DNA of 64,000 nt from Gammaproteobacteria bacterium. Its GTDB lineage: Bacteria; Pseudomonadota; Gammaproteobacteria; SZUA-152. Positions 36,306-44,835 of this stretch are shown here, in pieces. Where the stretch lies: positions 1-64,000 of the forward strand of contig JAOUJW010000029.1 in the NCBI GenBank assembly GCA_029882975.1, read 5' to 3'. The notes below the pieces were generated by a model. It was not told the origin of the DNA, searched no databases, and worked only from the letters and a program-made list of their open reading frames with translations. Positions within the stretch are counted from its first letter, which is position 1. Every line of letters begins with the position of its first letter. The position numbers and the translations under genes are program-made.

Positions 36306-37018
36306 TGCGCCTCCACCCATGTAATCACGTGATGCAACAAATTGAATAAGTTGCCGTGAATCGCCGGAATTTGATCCTTTGACAAGCGCTCTCCATTGGA
36401 TTTTAGTTCCAATAACCGCTGCAGGATGGAAGCGTCTACGGCAAAGTGCTTTTCAATAATAGCAATACGTTGGGAAAAGTCAGTTGCAAACTCCACTTTT
36501 TCCAAGCGTAAGACTTCGCTGATATCGATAAAAACCGCCGCGTAAGTTTTGCGCAAATAATAAGCATATTGCTGTGGCTTATGACGCAAAAAAATGTAGT
36601 TGTGGACACAGCGCAGGCGCAAATTGCGCAAAGATTGTTCACAAATAAAGCGCAAACGCTCATCCGATATGCTCAATTCTTGAAAAGGATCTGTTCCATA
36701 TAACAACCGATAATTCCGGGCAATACTGCGAAACTTAATCGCAAAAGCTTGAAAACTGCGTTCCATTCCGCGTCGACCAATGATAAACAAGTCCACTTTG
36801 ACCTTGCCATCCAGACAATCCGCAATGGCGCTGTGAGCTTCCGGCGTGGATTCGTTAAGAATTATGAGAAAATTGATATCAGAATGGCCTCGTACCACAT
36901 TGCCACGTACGGCGCTGCCGTACACAATGCAGGAATAGAGATTTCCCCCCAACAAACGCGGTAATTTGTCCGCCAGACGATCCAAAGCCTGTTTATAATC
37001 CACCGGTAGAGTGGGCAT
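36287..37018 (-). CDS. Nucleotidyltransferase-fold protein
   Basis: A 243-residue protein with the minimal nucleotidyltransferase signature: IVYGSAVRGN then GHSDINFLII near residues 30-55, and a third acidic site VDLFII near 76. A helical C-terminal domain follows. Such enzymes transfer AMP or other nucleotides to proteins or small molecules. The start ATG 37018 has GGGAGAG at good spacing. It is the first gene of the minus-strand operon and overlaps the zinc-ribbon protein by 19 bases, which suggests a shared function with the DUF692 system, though it could simply be a neighbour. Confidence 0.82.
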   Translation of the reverse strand: MPTLPVDYKQALDRLADKLPRLLGGNLYSCIVYGSAVRGNVVRGHSDINFLIILNESTPEAHSAIADCLDGKVKVDLFIIGRRGMERSFQAFAIKFRSIARNYRLLYGTDPFQELSISDERLRFICEQSLRNLRLRCVHNYIFLRHKPQQYAYYLRKTYAAVFIDISEVLRLEKVEFATDFSQRIAIIEKHFAVDASILQRLLELKSNGERLSKDQIPAIHGNLFNLLHHVITWVEAQWPTPQ

Positions 37019-37167
37019 TGACTCTCCCTTGAGCTTTTCGCTGTTTGATATTGTAGGTTTGAAATTGCAATAAATAGATAAAGTTATATACCGAAGCCTT
37101 TTGAATGTCCAATTCACACCGAAAATGGGCTACAATTCGCCTTTCTTTGTTCTATATCGAGGAACGT

Positions 37168-37611
37168 ATGAGAGTCACCATGTTTGCAGCCATGGGCCTA
37201 CTATTCTCCGCAATCTCCACTCAGGTTTTGGCGGATGAGTTTGAAACCCTGTTCAAGAAAAAATATAAAGAAGAAAACTTACCCGAACTGCGTCTGTCTA
37301 TGACTGACCGTTTGAAAGCCAAAGGCTTAAACCAGAAACAAATCGAAAAAGAGATGGCCACCGCTGCTGAAAAAGGCGCGAATTGCCGCTTTAAGGTGTT
37401 TCAAGCTTATGGCAAGAAATACCGCCAAGTCGCCCACAAAGCGATGTTGGATGGAGCATCTACAGAAGACGCCACCTTTGAAGTCACTGACGCTTTGTCT
37501 CAAGCCGTCGCGGATGGAAAACTACCTCAGCGGGAATACAGTCGCCGTATGATCAAAGCCATGGAACTCTACAACGCCTGCGTATTAAAAAACAAATTGA
37601 TCCACCGTTAA
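37168..37611 (+). CDS. Exported protein of unknown function
   Basis: A 147-residue protein with a signal peptide (MRVTMFAAMGLLFSAISTQVLA, cleavage near ADE at residue 22). The mature part is helical, basic and Lys-rich, with two cysteines that could form one disulfide (NCRFK and NACVLK). No family is recognised. GAGGAACGT precedes ATG 37168. It is divergent from the nucleotidyltransferase gene and converges with the YHS gene. Confidence 0.7.
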   Translation: MRVTMFAAMGLLFSAISTQVLADEFETLFKKKYKEENLPELRLSMTDRLKAKGLNQKQIEKEMATAAEKGANCRFKVFQAYGKKYRQVAHKAMLDGASTEDATFEVTDALSQAVADGKLPQREYSRRMIKAMELYNACVLKNKLIHR

Positions 37612-37623
37612 CACCGGAACCGC

Positions 37624-38076
37624 CTATTCTTGCTTGAGAGTCTGCCAGGTTTCATCGGCGGACTCCATCAAGGGCTTCACCTTGCCTTGCCACTGTTCTC
37701 GACCGTATTGAGAAAAGTACAAGTACAATTTCCCATCGATGATGCTCCAGTTATTGGGATCGGCGCCAATTTTATGGCCATCGGCCAAACCATTGGAACA
37801 ATAGCCACCATACTGAGGTGCATATTGTTCCGGGTTACTTTTAAACATTCTCAGTGCATCCGCATCGACAAAAAGCCAGATGGCACCACCCCATTGAAAC
37901 TGAAATTTCTCAGAACCTTTAAGCGGTTTTTGCTGGGTGAAATAGGCCGTCACATCATACCCGTCAATGGCTATACCGCCTCTGGATTTATGTATGTCCC
38001 GAACTCCATCAGCAGCAATCGCTGCTACGCCATGAAATATGCAGATACTCAATAAACAACGTAGAATCGATTTCAT
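37624..38076 (-). CDS. Exported YHS-domain protein
   Basis: A 150-residue protein with a signal peptide (MKSILRCLLSICIFHGVAAIA). The YHS-like core reads GIAIDGYDVTAYFTQQKPLKG, then FQWGGAIWLFVDADALRMF, QYAPQYGGYC and DGKLYLYF. Related proteins are found in periplasmic metal or heme settings. It lies 43 bases from a glycosyltransferase on the same strand and converges with the small exported protein. The metal or ligand is not known. Confidence 0.87.
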   Translation of the reverse strand: MKSILRCLLSICIFHGVAAIAADGVRDIHKSRGGIAIDGYDVTAYFTQQKPLKGSEKFQFQWGGAIWLFVDADALRMFKSNPEQYAPQYGGYCSNGLADGHKIGADPNNWSIIDGKLYLYFSQYGREQWQGKVKPLMESADETWQTLKQE

Positions 38077-38118
38077 AATAGCTCCAGACTTGGATTTCAG
38101 AAAATCACAAAAAACCGT

Positions 38119-39273
38119 TCAAAATTTTACCCTTTGCCCTTGTTTCAGTTCTTGCATGGAGTAATGCGTACCGCGCCAGTCCACACCACCGTTGCGGATA
38201 CATTGAAAAGCAGACCACAGCAACATAGCACTCAACAATACCAAACCCAAAGGTAAAGCCAACAAGTACGCAGACTCCCAGCGGCTGAGCCGAACAAAAC
38301 TCAAAGCAAACCAAACGTGCACACAGAGCGCCAGGCCTGCCAGCCCCTGCAACACCGGTTCCGGGGAAAACAGAGCCAACCATGGCGCCGCAATAAGCAA
38401 CCAGGTTAAAAACACCTGCACTAACACTCGCGAAACCTGATAGCGAGCCCCCGCGCCAAAGATGTTTTTCTCCAACCCCTTAAACATAGCCCGCAAACTG
38501 GGGTACCAATCCAGCGACAATTCCTCTTCCGCCATTGCAAAATGGGTCTGACCCCCGGCATTTTGCAACATTAACCCCAACCCCACGTCATCTACCACTT
38601 CCAAACGCAGCCATTCAAATCCCGGGGTCCGATCAAAGGTCGCTTTTTTCACCAGATTAAATGCCCCAATTCCGACCGGCGGTCGAAACTTATGCCGGTG
38701 ATTTATCACGCCACCGCGACTACCCACAAAAAACATGACCCCAAACGTGGTCACCGCCAATTGCAACCAAAAGTTGTTCATCTGCATTCGGGGCACCATG
38801 GCCAAGTGATCAATGCCTCTATCCACAGAATAGGCGATGGCCTTGCGCAAAACATCTCCATGAAAATGGATGTCGGCATCGGTAAATAAAATCCAGTCGC
38901 CCTCGGCATGTTGCATGCCACAATGCATCGCATGAACTTTGCCCAACCAACCGGGTGGTAGTTCCTCAATATGAATCGCTCTGACCCGATCGTCCGTCGC
39001 TGCCAAGCCATCTATAATCGCTCCCGTATTGTCGCTGGAACGATCATTCACTAAAACAAGTTGGAGCTGCGGATAATCCTGCGCCAACAAACTACGGACC
39101 GCCTGCTCAATATGCGCCCCTTCATTACAGGCCGGAACAATAATACTCAGGCGCGGCCAGGATTGTGGCTCAGAAACCTGTTGGCGATGAAAAGTGGTGA
39201 GATGTTTTCCTACCCACATGAGATACAGAAACAGGAGTATCCAAAGTACGCATAGGCAAGCTATTACAAGCAT
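38119..39273 (-). CDS. Membrane glycosyltransferase family 2
   Basis: A 384-residue glycosyltransferase. An N-terminal membrane anchor (LVIACLCVLWILLFLYLMWVG) precedes a GT-A domain with SIIVPACNEG, VNDRSSDNT and the metal-binding DAD of FTDADIHF. Two or three membrane segments lie at the C-terminus. The layout matches the HpnB/ceramide-glucosyltransferase-like group that transfers sugars to lipid carriers. The acceptor cannot be told. It is last of a minus-strand pair with the YHS gene. Confidence 0.85.
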   Translation of the reverse strand: MLVIACLCVLWILLFLYLMWVGKHLTTFHRQQVSEPQSWPRLSIIVPACNEGAHIEQAVRSLLAQDYPQLQLVLVNDRSSDNTGAIIDGLAATDDRVRAIHIEELPPGWLGKVHAMHCGMQHAEGDWILFTDADIHFHGDVLRKAIAYSVDRGIDHLAMVPRMQMNNFWLQLAVTTFGVMFFVGSRGGVINHRHKFRPPVGIGAFNLVKKATFDRTPGFEWLRLEVVDDVGLGLMLQNAGGQTHFAMAEEELSLDWYPSLRAMFKGLEKNIFGAGARYQVSRVLVQVFLTWLLIAAPWLALFSPEPVLQGLAGLALCVHVWFALSFVRLSRWESAYLLALPLGLVLLSAMLLWSAFQCIRNGGVDWRGTHYSMQELKQGQRVKF

Positions 39274-39423
39274 GAAAAAAACCTTCTCACTTTGTCTTGA
39301 ATGTCTCGTATAGAGAAACTGCGCTTGTCAAACACGCTTTGTTCCGCAACTTTGCCGCGCCACTTGTGAATGGCACAGTATAAGCATTATTATATCGGCA
39401 CGTTGCAAAGATTCGAGAATATT

Positions 39424-39888
39424 ATGGTTCGCAAGATTGTTGTTTATGCTTTATTTACTTTTGTGTCACTCAGCAGTTCCGCCATTGAGACGACCCAAAC
39501 AATAGCGTTACAAAACCTGGGGTTGGGAACCTATTATGTCAATGTAGGATTACCGGGTGTACCAAAAACGCCATTTATGCTGGACACAGGATCCGGCTAT
39601 GCCACGATCAATGAGTCCACCCTAGCCATCCTAAAACAAAACAAACAAGCGCAGTTTGTGAAAGAAATACATGGCATCTTGGCCAATGGCAAAAAAACCG
39701 TGGTTCCCATTTGGTCGGTTTCGCGGTTGATATTGAATGATATTTGCGTGCTGAAAAATATAGAAGTAGCTGTTTTTCCAGGAAAAACTCGACAGATTTT
39801 GGGTTTGAGCGCATTAAAGGCCGTGGCGCCTTTGCAGATTTCCTTTGACCCGCCGGTCCTGACCCTACACCAATGTATTCAAACTTAA
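39424..39888 (+). CDS. Retropepsin-like aspartic protease (clan AA)
   Basis: A 154-residue protein with a signal peptide (MVRKIVVYALFTFVSLSSSA). The protease signature MLDTGSGYATI (Asp-Thr-Gly-Ser) lies near residue 45, followed by the ILGLSAL motif typical of these single-domain proteases. They act as dimers in the periplasm; the substrate is unknown. ATG 39424 has only a weak GAG upstream, and an in-frame extension to 39370 exists. A shared terminator separates it from the convergent EF-hand gene. Confidence 0.78.
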   Translation: MVRKIVVYALFTFVSLSSSAIETTQTIALQNLGLGTYYVNVGLPGVPKTPFMLDTGSGYATINESTLAILKQNKQAQFVKEIHGILANGKKTVVPIWSVSRLILNDICVLKNIEVAVFPGKTRQILGLSALKAVAPLQISFDPPVLTLHQCIQT

Positions 39889-39892
39889 TTCG

Positions 39893-39930
39893 AAAACAAA
39901 ACCGGGCTGAACCCCGGTTTTGTTTTGTGG
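39893..39930. terminator. Strong bidirectional terminator
   Basis: A 14-bp perfect stem (AAAACAAAACCGGG / CCCGGTTTTGTTTT) with a CTGAAC loop and T-rich flanks on both strands. It ends the aspartic-protease gene and the convergent EF-hand gene. Confidence 0.92.
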
Positions 39931-39936
39931 ACAACA

Positions 39937-40224
39937 TCAACGACTAATTTCGGCACCTATATTGACCTGGTCGTCATCTTCGTCAGTTACATAGGCTGGA
40001 GCGATTTCAAAGGCACTGAATTCTGATATTTCCAATAGACCGTCGGCATTCTTATCGACCTCAGCCCACCGTCGCAGTAATTCCAATTGACCTTCCGCTT
40101 CCGTGACACTCACTAAACCATCGCGATCGGTATCCATTGCATCAAATTCCGTTTGAATATCTCCTGCCATGGCAACTGATGGAAACACCAAAGCCAGACC
40201 CGCCAACAGCGAAAGTGCTTTCAT
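39937..40224 (-). CDS. Exported EF-hand calcium-binding protein
   Basis: A 95-residue periplasmic protein with a signal peptide (MKALSLLAGLALVFPSVAMA). Two EF-hand loops are present: DTDRDGLVSVTE and DKNADGLLEISE, both with the usual Asp/Asn, Gly and Glu positions, so calcium binding is likely. A final acidic stretch DEDDDQ follows. The start is well supported by AGGTGAGTC-like text upstream (GGAGG near the ATG on the minus strand). It converges with the protease gene. Confidence 0.9.
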   Translation of the reverse strand: MKALSLLAGLALVFPSVAMAGDIQTEFDAMDTDRDGLVSVTEAEGQLELLRRWAEVDKNADGLLEISEFSAFEIAPAYVTDEDDDQVNIGAEISR

Positions 40225-40388
40225 GACTCACCTCCGAGGACAGTGTTAAGCCATTCTCCTTATTCTAACCTCCCTCGTTTTATGCCCCATGGAATGCAGT
40301 CTTATACTATTAAATTAGGCCTGCTCAAGCCCTGAGTCAAGTCAAACGAGAAAGATCTTTTCTACTTATAATACAGCTCAGTACATAA

Positions 40389-40589
40389 CTATTTCCATTT
40401 TCTCAGCGAGTTTTGCCAATCCGCTACCGGCGTTTTCCCCAGCGCAATATATCGACCCACCTCATTTTCGTACCAACCGGTATCATGGCGCAGGGGTTCC
40501 ACACTGTACCCCCACCAGGCACCGGACTGGTCCTGAGCGATCCAGTTTACCCAGTCGGGAACAATACTGTCATGCCATTGTGAAGTCAT
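40389..40589 (-). CDS. Small Trp-rich protein
   Basis: A 66-residue protein with eight tryptophans (SIVPDWVNWIAQDQSGAWWG, WYENEVGRYIALG and SLRKWK). No signal or membrane segment exists. Similar small proteins occur in proteobacteria, but I do not assign a family. ATG 40589 is preferred because a TATAGT-like box lies upstream near 40640 on the minus strand; an in-frame ATG at 40652 would lie inside that box. Confidence is moderate. Confidence 0.55.
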   Translation of the reverse strand: MTSQWHDSIVPDWVNWIAQDQSGAWWGYSVEPLRHDTGWYENEVGRYIALGKTPVADWQNSLRKWK

Positions 40590-40683
40590 GATCGAGTTTC
40601 CAAATTGAGAAGTCTGTAACAATTTCACACTAGTATGTGCACTATAATTCATGCAGGGACCGTAGTGAAAGTAGTAACGCTTG

Positions 40684-40749
40684 GCATGGATTATGCGGGA
40701 TGCCTGAACCTGTCTTTAATACATCACTGCAGGTTCAAATAATCCATGC
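40684..40749 (+). promoter_or_regulatory. Nested hairpin leader before the CBS gene
   Basis: GCATGGATTAT (40684-40694) pairs perfectly with ATAATCCATGC (40739-40749). Inside it, TGAACCTG (40705-40712) pairs with CAGGTTCA (40730-40737). The result is an 11-bp plus 8-bp stem with a 10-base bulge on one side and a 17-base loop. The GGAGG ribosome site starts one base after it. The fold could be an RNA regulator or a protein operator. Confidence 0.65.
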
Positions 40750-40763
40750 AGGAGGACAAACCT

Positions 40764-41198
40764 ATGTCACTGGTAAATAAATTGTTGGAAGGTAAAGAAC
40801 TCTGGAACGTCTCCCCAAATGATACTGTCTTTGAGGCCATTCGCTTGATGGATGAAAAAGGTACCGGCGCACTTATGGTCGTAGATGCAGGTAAATTGGT
40901 GGGCATAATCTCAGAACGGGACTATGCACGTAAAGTGATCTTGAAAGACAAATCGTCAAAAAATACCTTGGTAAAAGAGATTATGACCAGCCGAGTCGTG
41001 GTCGCTAATCCCGACCAAGCAGCCAATGAAATTCTGGCTGTAATGCACCACAATCACATTCGACATTTGCCGGTTAAAGACAAAGACAAGCTCTTGGGAA
41101 TGGTTTCCATGGAAGATGTGGTCAGCGATATCATTCATGACCAGAAAGACAAAATCAAGGAATTGGAGCACTATGTGACCTGGGAAGAAGCATACTAG
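40764..41198 (+). CDS. CBS-domain protein
   Basis: A 144-residue protein of two CBS domains (about 8-60 and 75-130). Typical phrases are NDTVFEAIRLMDEKGTGALM with GKLVGIISERDYARKV, and VVVANPDQAANEILAVMHHN with HIRHLPVKDKDKLLGMVSMED. The pair forms a Bateman module that binds adenosine nucleotides and senses energy state. ATG 40764 has GGAGG eight bases upstream. A long hairpin leader precedes it. No enzyme is fused, so it may act on another protein. Confidence 0.9.
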   Translation: MSLVNKLLEGKELWNVSPNDTVFEAIRLMDEKGTGALMVVDAGKLVGIISERDYARKVILKDKSSKNTLVKEIMTSRVVVANPDQAANEILAVMHHNHIRHLPVKDKDKLLGMVSMEDVVSDIIHDQKDKIKELEHYVTWEEAY

Positions 41199-41257
41199 CT
41201 CATCCACGGGTTTTGCTCCAGTCGCTACTTCCAGAGTAAATCCGCGACCGATGCTAC

Positions 41258-41542
41258 TCAGCGTTTTTCGATAAGCGCCGAATCAATCATTTGTCGCAGT
41301 CTTTCTCTACAATCTGTGATAACGCAGGAATCGGCATGCTTACATGTCAGCTGTATATCACGGACGACATCGTCGTCCACATCCAGCAAACAAACCAGAG
41401 CAATTTCCTCTTTCTCCTTGTCCGTCCGAGCCTGGCTGAGCAAACTGACGGTATCGCATCCTTCAACAAATCGTTTTTTTGCGTAATAACTGATGTGTTC
41501 AAAATCATAATTTCCCATACAACCGGGAACAGGACAATTCAT
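41258..41542 (-). CDS. Small Cys-containing protein
   Basis: A 94-residue soluble protein that starts MNCPVPGCMGNYDFEHISYY and holds six cysteines, two pairs near the start (Cys3, Cys8) and near the end (CKHADSC, DCRE), with a Cys between. The pattern allows a metal site, but I do not recognise the family. It converges with the CBS gene. Confidence 0.6.
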   Translation of the reverse strand: MNCPVPGCMGNYDFEHISYYAKKRFVEGCDTVSLLSQARTDKEKEEIALVCLLDVDDDVVRDIQLTCKHADSCVITDCRERLRQMIDSALIEKR

Positions 41543-41724
41543 TTCTCCCCCTCTGCTTCGACCGCCGGCCGAATACCACCTTACAAAGGAATACTAAAGA
41601 ACCAGAAACATCTGACTAATTTACTAAGGTTTTCATAAATCAAATCGTTAATCAGAGATACTTAATAAGTATATTGCTTCTAACAAAAAAATCCATACCC
41701 TTTTGGGATATTTAAGAATAAGTG

Positions 41725-42906
41725 CTACTCCACTGTCAGCGTTTTGCGCATAAGCATCAACTCGTTCTCCAAACCTTCCGGTATGCGCTGCCCCTGATTA
41801 GTATAGGTAATACGCATATAATTTTCATATTCGGCCAAACAGCGTTTAGCGTATGGATGTTCGGGGTATTGCAGCACGCAATGCTTTAAATATAAATCGG
41901 AAAGTGAAAAATAATATTGATACGCAACCGAACGGTCCGCCACAGCCAACCAGTACAACAAAACCGGCACCTCATGGGCTCCGGGATTACTATTTAAATA
42001 CTGGTACATTCGTCCGCGCAACCATAAGCGCATCACATCCAATTGAGCGCTGCCGGCTGCAGGTTCGTCGCTATTTTCCAGAGGCCCCAACAAGCGCCCC
42101 ACCTCAGCCATCATCGCAGGGAAACCCAATACGGTCTTAGCACCGTCAGCACCATTGCGTTGAACCAGTCGCTGCAAACCACGTATCCAACCTTCCAGTT
42201 CCGACAGAGTTTCCGGTGTATGTTGTTTCAGGGTCCGATAGGGTTTAAGCAAATCCAATAGCGCTTGAGCTTCACTATTGACTTGAATATATATGGTCAC
42301 CATGCGCTGTAGTGGCTGAATCAATTCCCACTCGGTTTTACGACTTTTGCTTTTCAAATATTTATCATAATACTTTGTCGCAGTGGCATACTCGCGAGTC
42401 ATATAGCTAAACTCAGCATAGTCCATATCGGAAACAAAGTGATGGCGTGATACACCGTAAAACAAAGTACGTAATGTATTGTCCTGGGTATGGCAAGAAC
42501 TGCAAATCTCCCCTAAAGCGTACAATTGTCTACGGGTAAACTCCATGTCATCCTTGTTAAAGTGATAGCGTAAATTACCCAGATACATGGAAATAAATTC
42601 GTAGGAAACCTGGTAGCCGTCGGGCAAGTCTTGCACGTAGGGTCTGGCTTGAAGGAACAGTTGCGACATTTCGGACAGATCGCCATCTATTCTTTGTATT
42701 TCCGGCCCCTGTAATTCTCTACGCGCTACGATCAGCGGATACAGATCCAACATGATTTTGCCCACGCGTTTCATGATGTGATTTAAGCTGGGTTGCTTCA
42801 AACTGGCTGTACCAGTGTCTTGGGCTGCCGAGAAAGTCGGGGTACACCCGAAGAAACATACACACAAAAATAAATGAAAGTTTGTTTTAATGAAAGCTTG
42901 CAACAT
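41725..42906 (-). CDS. Exported c-type cytochrome-like protein with helical repeats
   Basis: A 393-residue exported protein. The signal contains a lipobox-like FFGC near residue 21 (LFLCVCFFGC), so it may be a lipoprotein. One c-heme motif CSSCH lies near residue 138, so one covalent heme is expected. The remainder is helical and TPR-like (LRTLFYGVS, YFSLSDLYLKHCVLQYPEHPYAKRCLAEYENYMR). It stands alone downstream of the mobA-like group on the same strand. The redox partner is not known. Confidence 0.82.
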   Translation of the reverse strand: MLQAFIKTNFHLFLCVCFFGCTPTFSAAQDTGTASLKQPSLNHIMKRVGKIMLDLYPLIVARRELQGPEIQRIDGDLSEMSQLFLQARPYVQDLPDGYQVSYEFISMYLGNLRYHFNKDDMEFTRRQLYALGEICSSCHTQDNTLRTLFYGVSRHHFVSDMDYAEFSYMTREYATATKYYDKYLKSKSRKTEWELIQPLQRMVTIYIQVNSEAQALLDLLKPYRTLKQHTPETLSELEGWIRGLQRLVQRNGADGAKTVLGFPAMMAEVGRLLGPLENSDEPAAGSAQLDVMRLWLRGRMYQYLNSNPGAHEVPVLLYWLAVADRSVAYQYYFSLSDLYLKHCVLQYPEHPYAKRCLAEYENYMRITYTNQGQRIPEGLENELMLMRKTLTVE

Positions 42907-42939
42907 CCTGTAAACCTGTTGGGAACGATGAATTAGTGA

Positions 42940-43524
42940 TTATAGCTGATTCGGAGAATCGACATCTTGCAATATACCGGGACTATCGACATTGATACAG
43001 CGTATTCGTTTTTTATGAGCTCGTAAAATTTCCCGCCCTCCAACATCCCCTTGCAATTGTAACAACGCTTGTTGATAAATCCTGGAAAAACCCACCGGAT
43101 GCCCCCCTTGGCCATGATATTGCGGTTGCGCGATAGCAGCGCCATCACGCAACGCCTCAGCTACCTGACCATAAACCCCCGCAGGAATATAGGGCATATC
43201 ACCCAAAGCCAAGACCCAACCTGATGCATCCACAAAATACTCGATGCCACAACGTATGGCGGCACTCATGCCCTCCGACGCCATTGGATTGGATACCCAT
43301 GGATATCGATTTTTTTGTAACACAGCCTGCACTGCAGTATCGTCATCGCGGACCACGACCACCGCATCAGGAACGGCAGCAAACAAATGTTTGGCGCACC
43401 GTTCCACCATGGTCTGCGTTTCGCCATTTTCATCCTTGAAGGGGTACATTAGTTTACAAGCGCCAAAACGCCGACTAAAACCCGAGGCAAGCAGTACCGC
43501 GGCAACGGCTGTGGTGTGGCTCAT
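42940..43524 (-). CDS. mocA: MocA/MobA-like nucleotidyltransferase
   Basis: A 194-residue nucleotidyltransferase of the molybdenum cofactor group. The signature AVLLASGFSRRFGACKLM lies near residue 9, and ALGDMPYI and SRIYQQALLQL follow. MocA links CTP to molybdopterin, MobA links GTP; the pairing with XdhC and the text LASGxSRRFG point to the cytidylyl type used by xanthine-dehydrogenase-family enzymes. The start overlaps the XdhC stop (ATGA). No molybdoenzyme is in the window. Confidence 0.87.
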   Translation of the reverse strand: MSHTTAVAAVLLASGFSRRFGACKLMYPFKDENGETQTMVERCAKHLFAAVPDAVVVVRDDDTAVQAVLQKNRYPWVSNPMASEGMSAAIRCGIEYFVDASGWVLALGDMPYIPAGVYGQVAEALRDGAAIAQPQYHGQGGHPVGFSRIYQQALLQLQGDVGGREILRAHKKRIRCINVDSPGILQDVDSPNQL

Positions 43525-44468
43525 AAAACAACGCTGTTACGCAGGGCGGTAATCTGTGCCATGATCGCTACCGCAATTTCCGGTGGGGTATGACTGCCGA
43601 TGGGCAATCCGACGGGAGCATGCAGGCGCTGCAATTGCTCTGGCGTCACCCCCAATTGCAGCAAGCGCTCGCGGCGTTGTTCACTACTACGGTGAGAACC
43701 CAAGGCACCCACGTAGAACAAATCCAGGCTCAATGCATTCATTAAAGCCATGTCATCCAATTTAGGGTCATGGGTCAATGCCAGAAGTAAACTGCGACCA
43801 TGAACTGACAACTGGTTGACCGCATCATCCGGCATCAGTTTTATTAGCGAGACCCCGGCCATGTCCCATTCATCGGCTTCATCTCGAGGGTCACAAACAC
43901 ACACTTCATACCCCAACATGATGGCAATGGCCGCAGTATACTGAGATAACTGCCCTGCGCCGATCAGCAACAACTGCCAGCCCGGGCCAAAGACCTTGAC
44001 CACTTCATTGTCCGAATAATGGAACTCCGCTGCCGTGGGACGATGCAAGCTGATTTCACCCGTATGTAAACACAGTCGTCGGGCCACCTGCTCCCCAGCC
44101 TCTACTTTATCCAACAGAATTCGCAATTGCGCCGCGCTTTGTAGAATCTCCACGACCAGTTCCAACCTTCCACCGCAAGGCAAACCAAATCGCACTGCAT
44201 CTTCACGATTAACACCATAATTGATTAGTGTAGGAAACGGACCCGACAACTCACCACGGCCATAGCGTTGAACTAAATCGGTTTCGACACAACCGCCCGA
44301 CACCGATCCCTGAAAGTGACCGTCTTTACGCATTATGAGCAAAGAACCCTTGGGTCGAGGTGAAGAACCCCAGGTTTTTACGACCGTGACCAAGGCCACC
44401 TCCAAGCCCAGGTCTAAGCACCGGATGGCTTCCTGCAAAACTTCCCGGTCAGTATCGCTTAACGACAT
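43521..44468 (-). CDS. XdhC/CoxI family molybdenum-cofactor chaperone
   Basis: A 315-residue protein of the XdhC/CoxI group, which binds sulfurated molybdenum cofactor and inserts it into molybdenum hydroxylases. The N-terminal XdhC_CoxI domain reads VTVVKTWGSSPRPKGS and GSVSGGCVE. A Rossmann-type domain follows with LLIGAGQLSQY and the region ALTHDPKLDDMAL, and FYVGALGSHRS near the end. Start ATG 44468 lacks a clear ribosome site. The stop overlaps the mocA start, and the PII-like gene ends ten bases upstream, so the three form an operon. Confidence 0.9.
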   Translation of the reverse strand: MSLSDTDREVLQEAIRCLDLGLEVALVTVVKTWGSSPRPKGSLLIMRKDGHFQGSVSGGCVETDLVQRYGRGELSGPFPTLINYGVNREDAVRFGLPCGGRLELVVEILQSAAQLRILLDKVEAGEQVARRLCLHTGEISLHRPTAAEFHYSDNEVVKVFGPGWQLLLIGAGQLSQYTAAIAIMLGYEVCVCDPRDEADEWDMAGVSLIKLMPDDAVNQLSVHGRSLLLALTHDPKLDDMALMNALSLDLFYVGALGSHRSSEQRRERLLQLGVTPEQLQRLHAPVGLPIGSHTPPEIAVAIMAQITALRNSVVL

Positions 44469-44478
44469 ATGCAAGAAA

Positions 44479-44793
44479 TCAGGACAAACTGGACCTGTCT
44501 CTGACCCGGAACAATTCATCCACATCCAGTACAGCCACAATTCCGTCGCCCTGGGATTCCGTACCGGCATGGTTCAATATGGGATTGATAACGTCGTTGA
44601 CTTCATGTTCGCTGACAAATATTTCCAATTTCACATTTTCCTCCAGGGTATCCCGGGTAAAGGTATTAACGTATTCGCCATACCCCCGAATCCGGGTCAC
44701 GGTTACGCCGGGAATGCTGGCGTCGCGCAAAGCTTCGATCACCTGATTCAATTGGCTTTCCCGAATAATAGCCACTACGCATTTGGTTTTCAT
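44479..44793 (-). CDS. PII-like nitrogen-regulatory-type protein
   Basis: A 104-residue ferredoxin-like protein of the PII group (MKTKCVVAIIRESQLNQVIEAL, VTRIRGYGEYV, KLEIFVSEHEVNDVINPIL, GDGIVAVLDVDELFRVR). Canonical PII proteins carry a long T-loop with a modifiable Tyr; here the loop between GYG and KLEIF is several residues shorter and has no such Tyr. It is therefore a PII-like sensor that binds nucleotides without uridylylation. It is first in an operon with xdhC and mocA. Confidence 0.82.
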   Translation of the reverse strand: MKTKCVVAIIRESQLNQVIEALRDASIPGVTVTRIRGYGEYVNTFTRDTLEENVKLEIFVSEHEVNDVINPILNHAGTESQGDGIVAVLDVDELFRVRDRSSLS

Positions 44794-44835
44794 ACTCCCC
44801 CCAATGTTTCATTAATTTCTGTCAAGCGACTGTCT

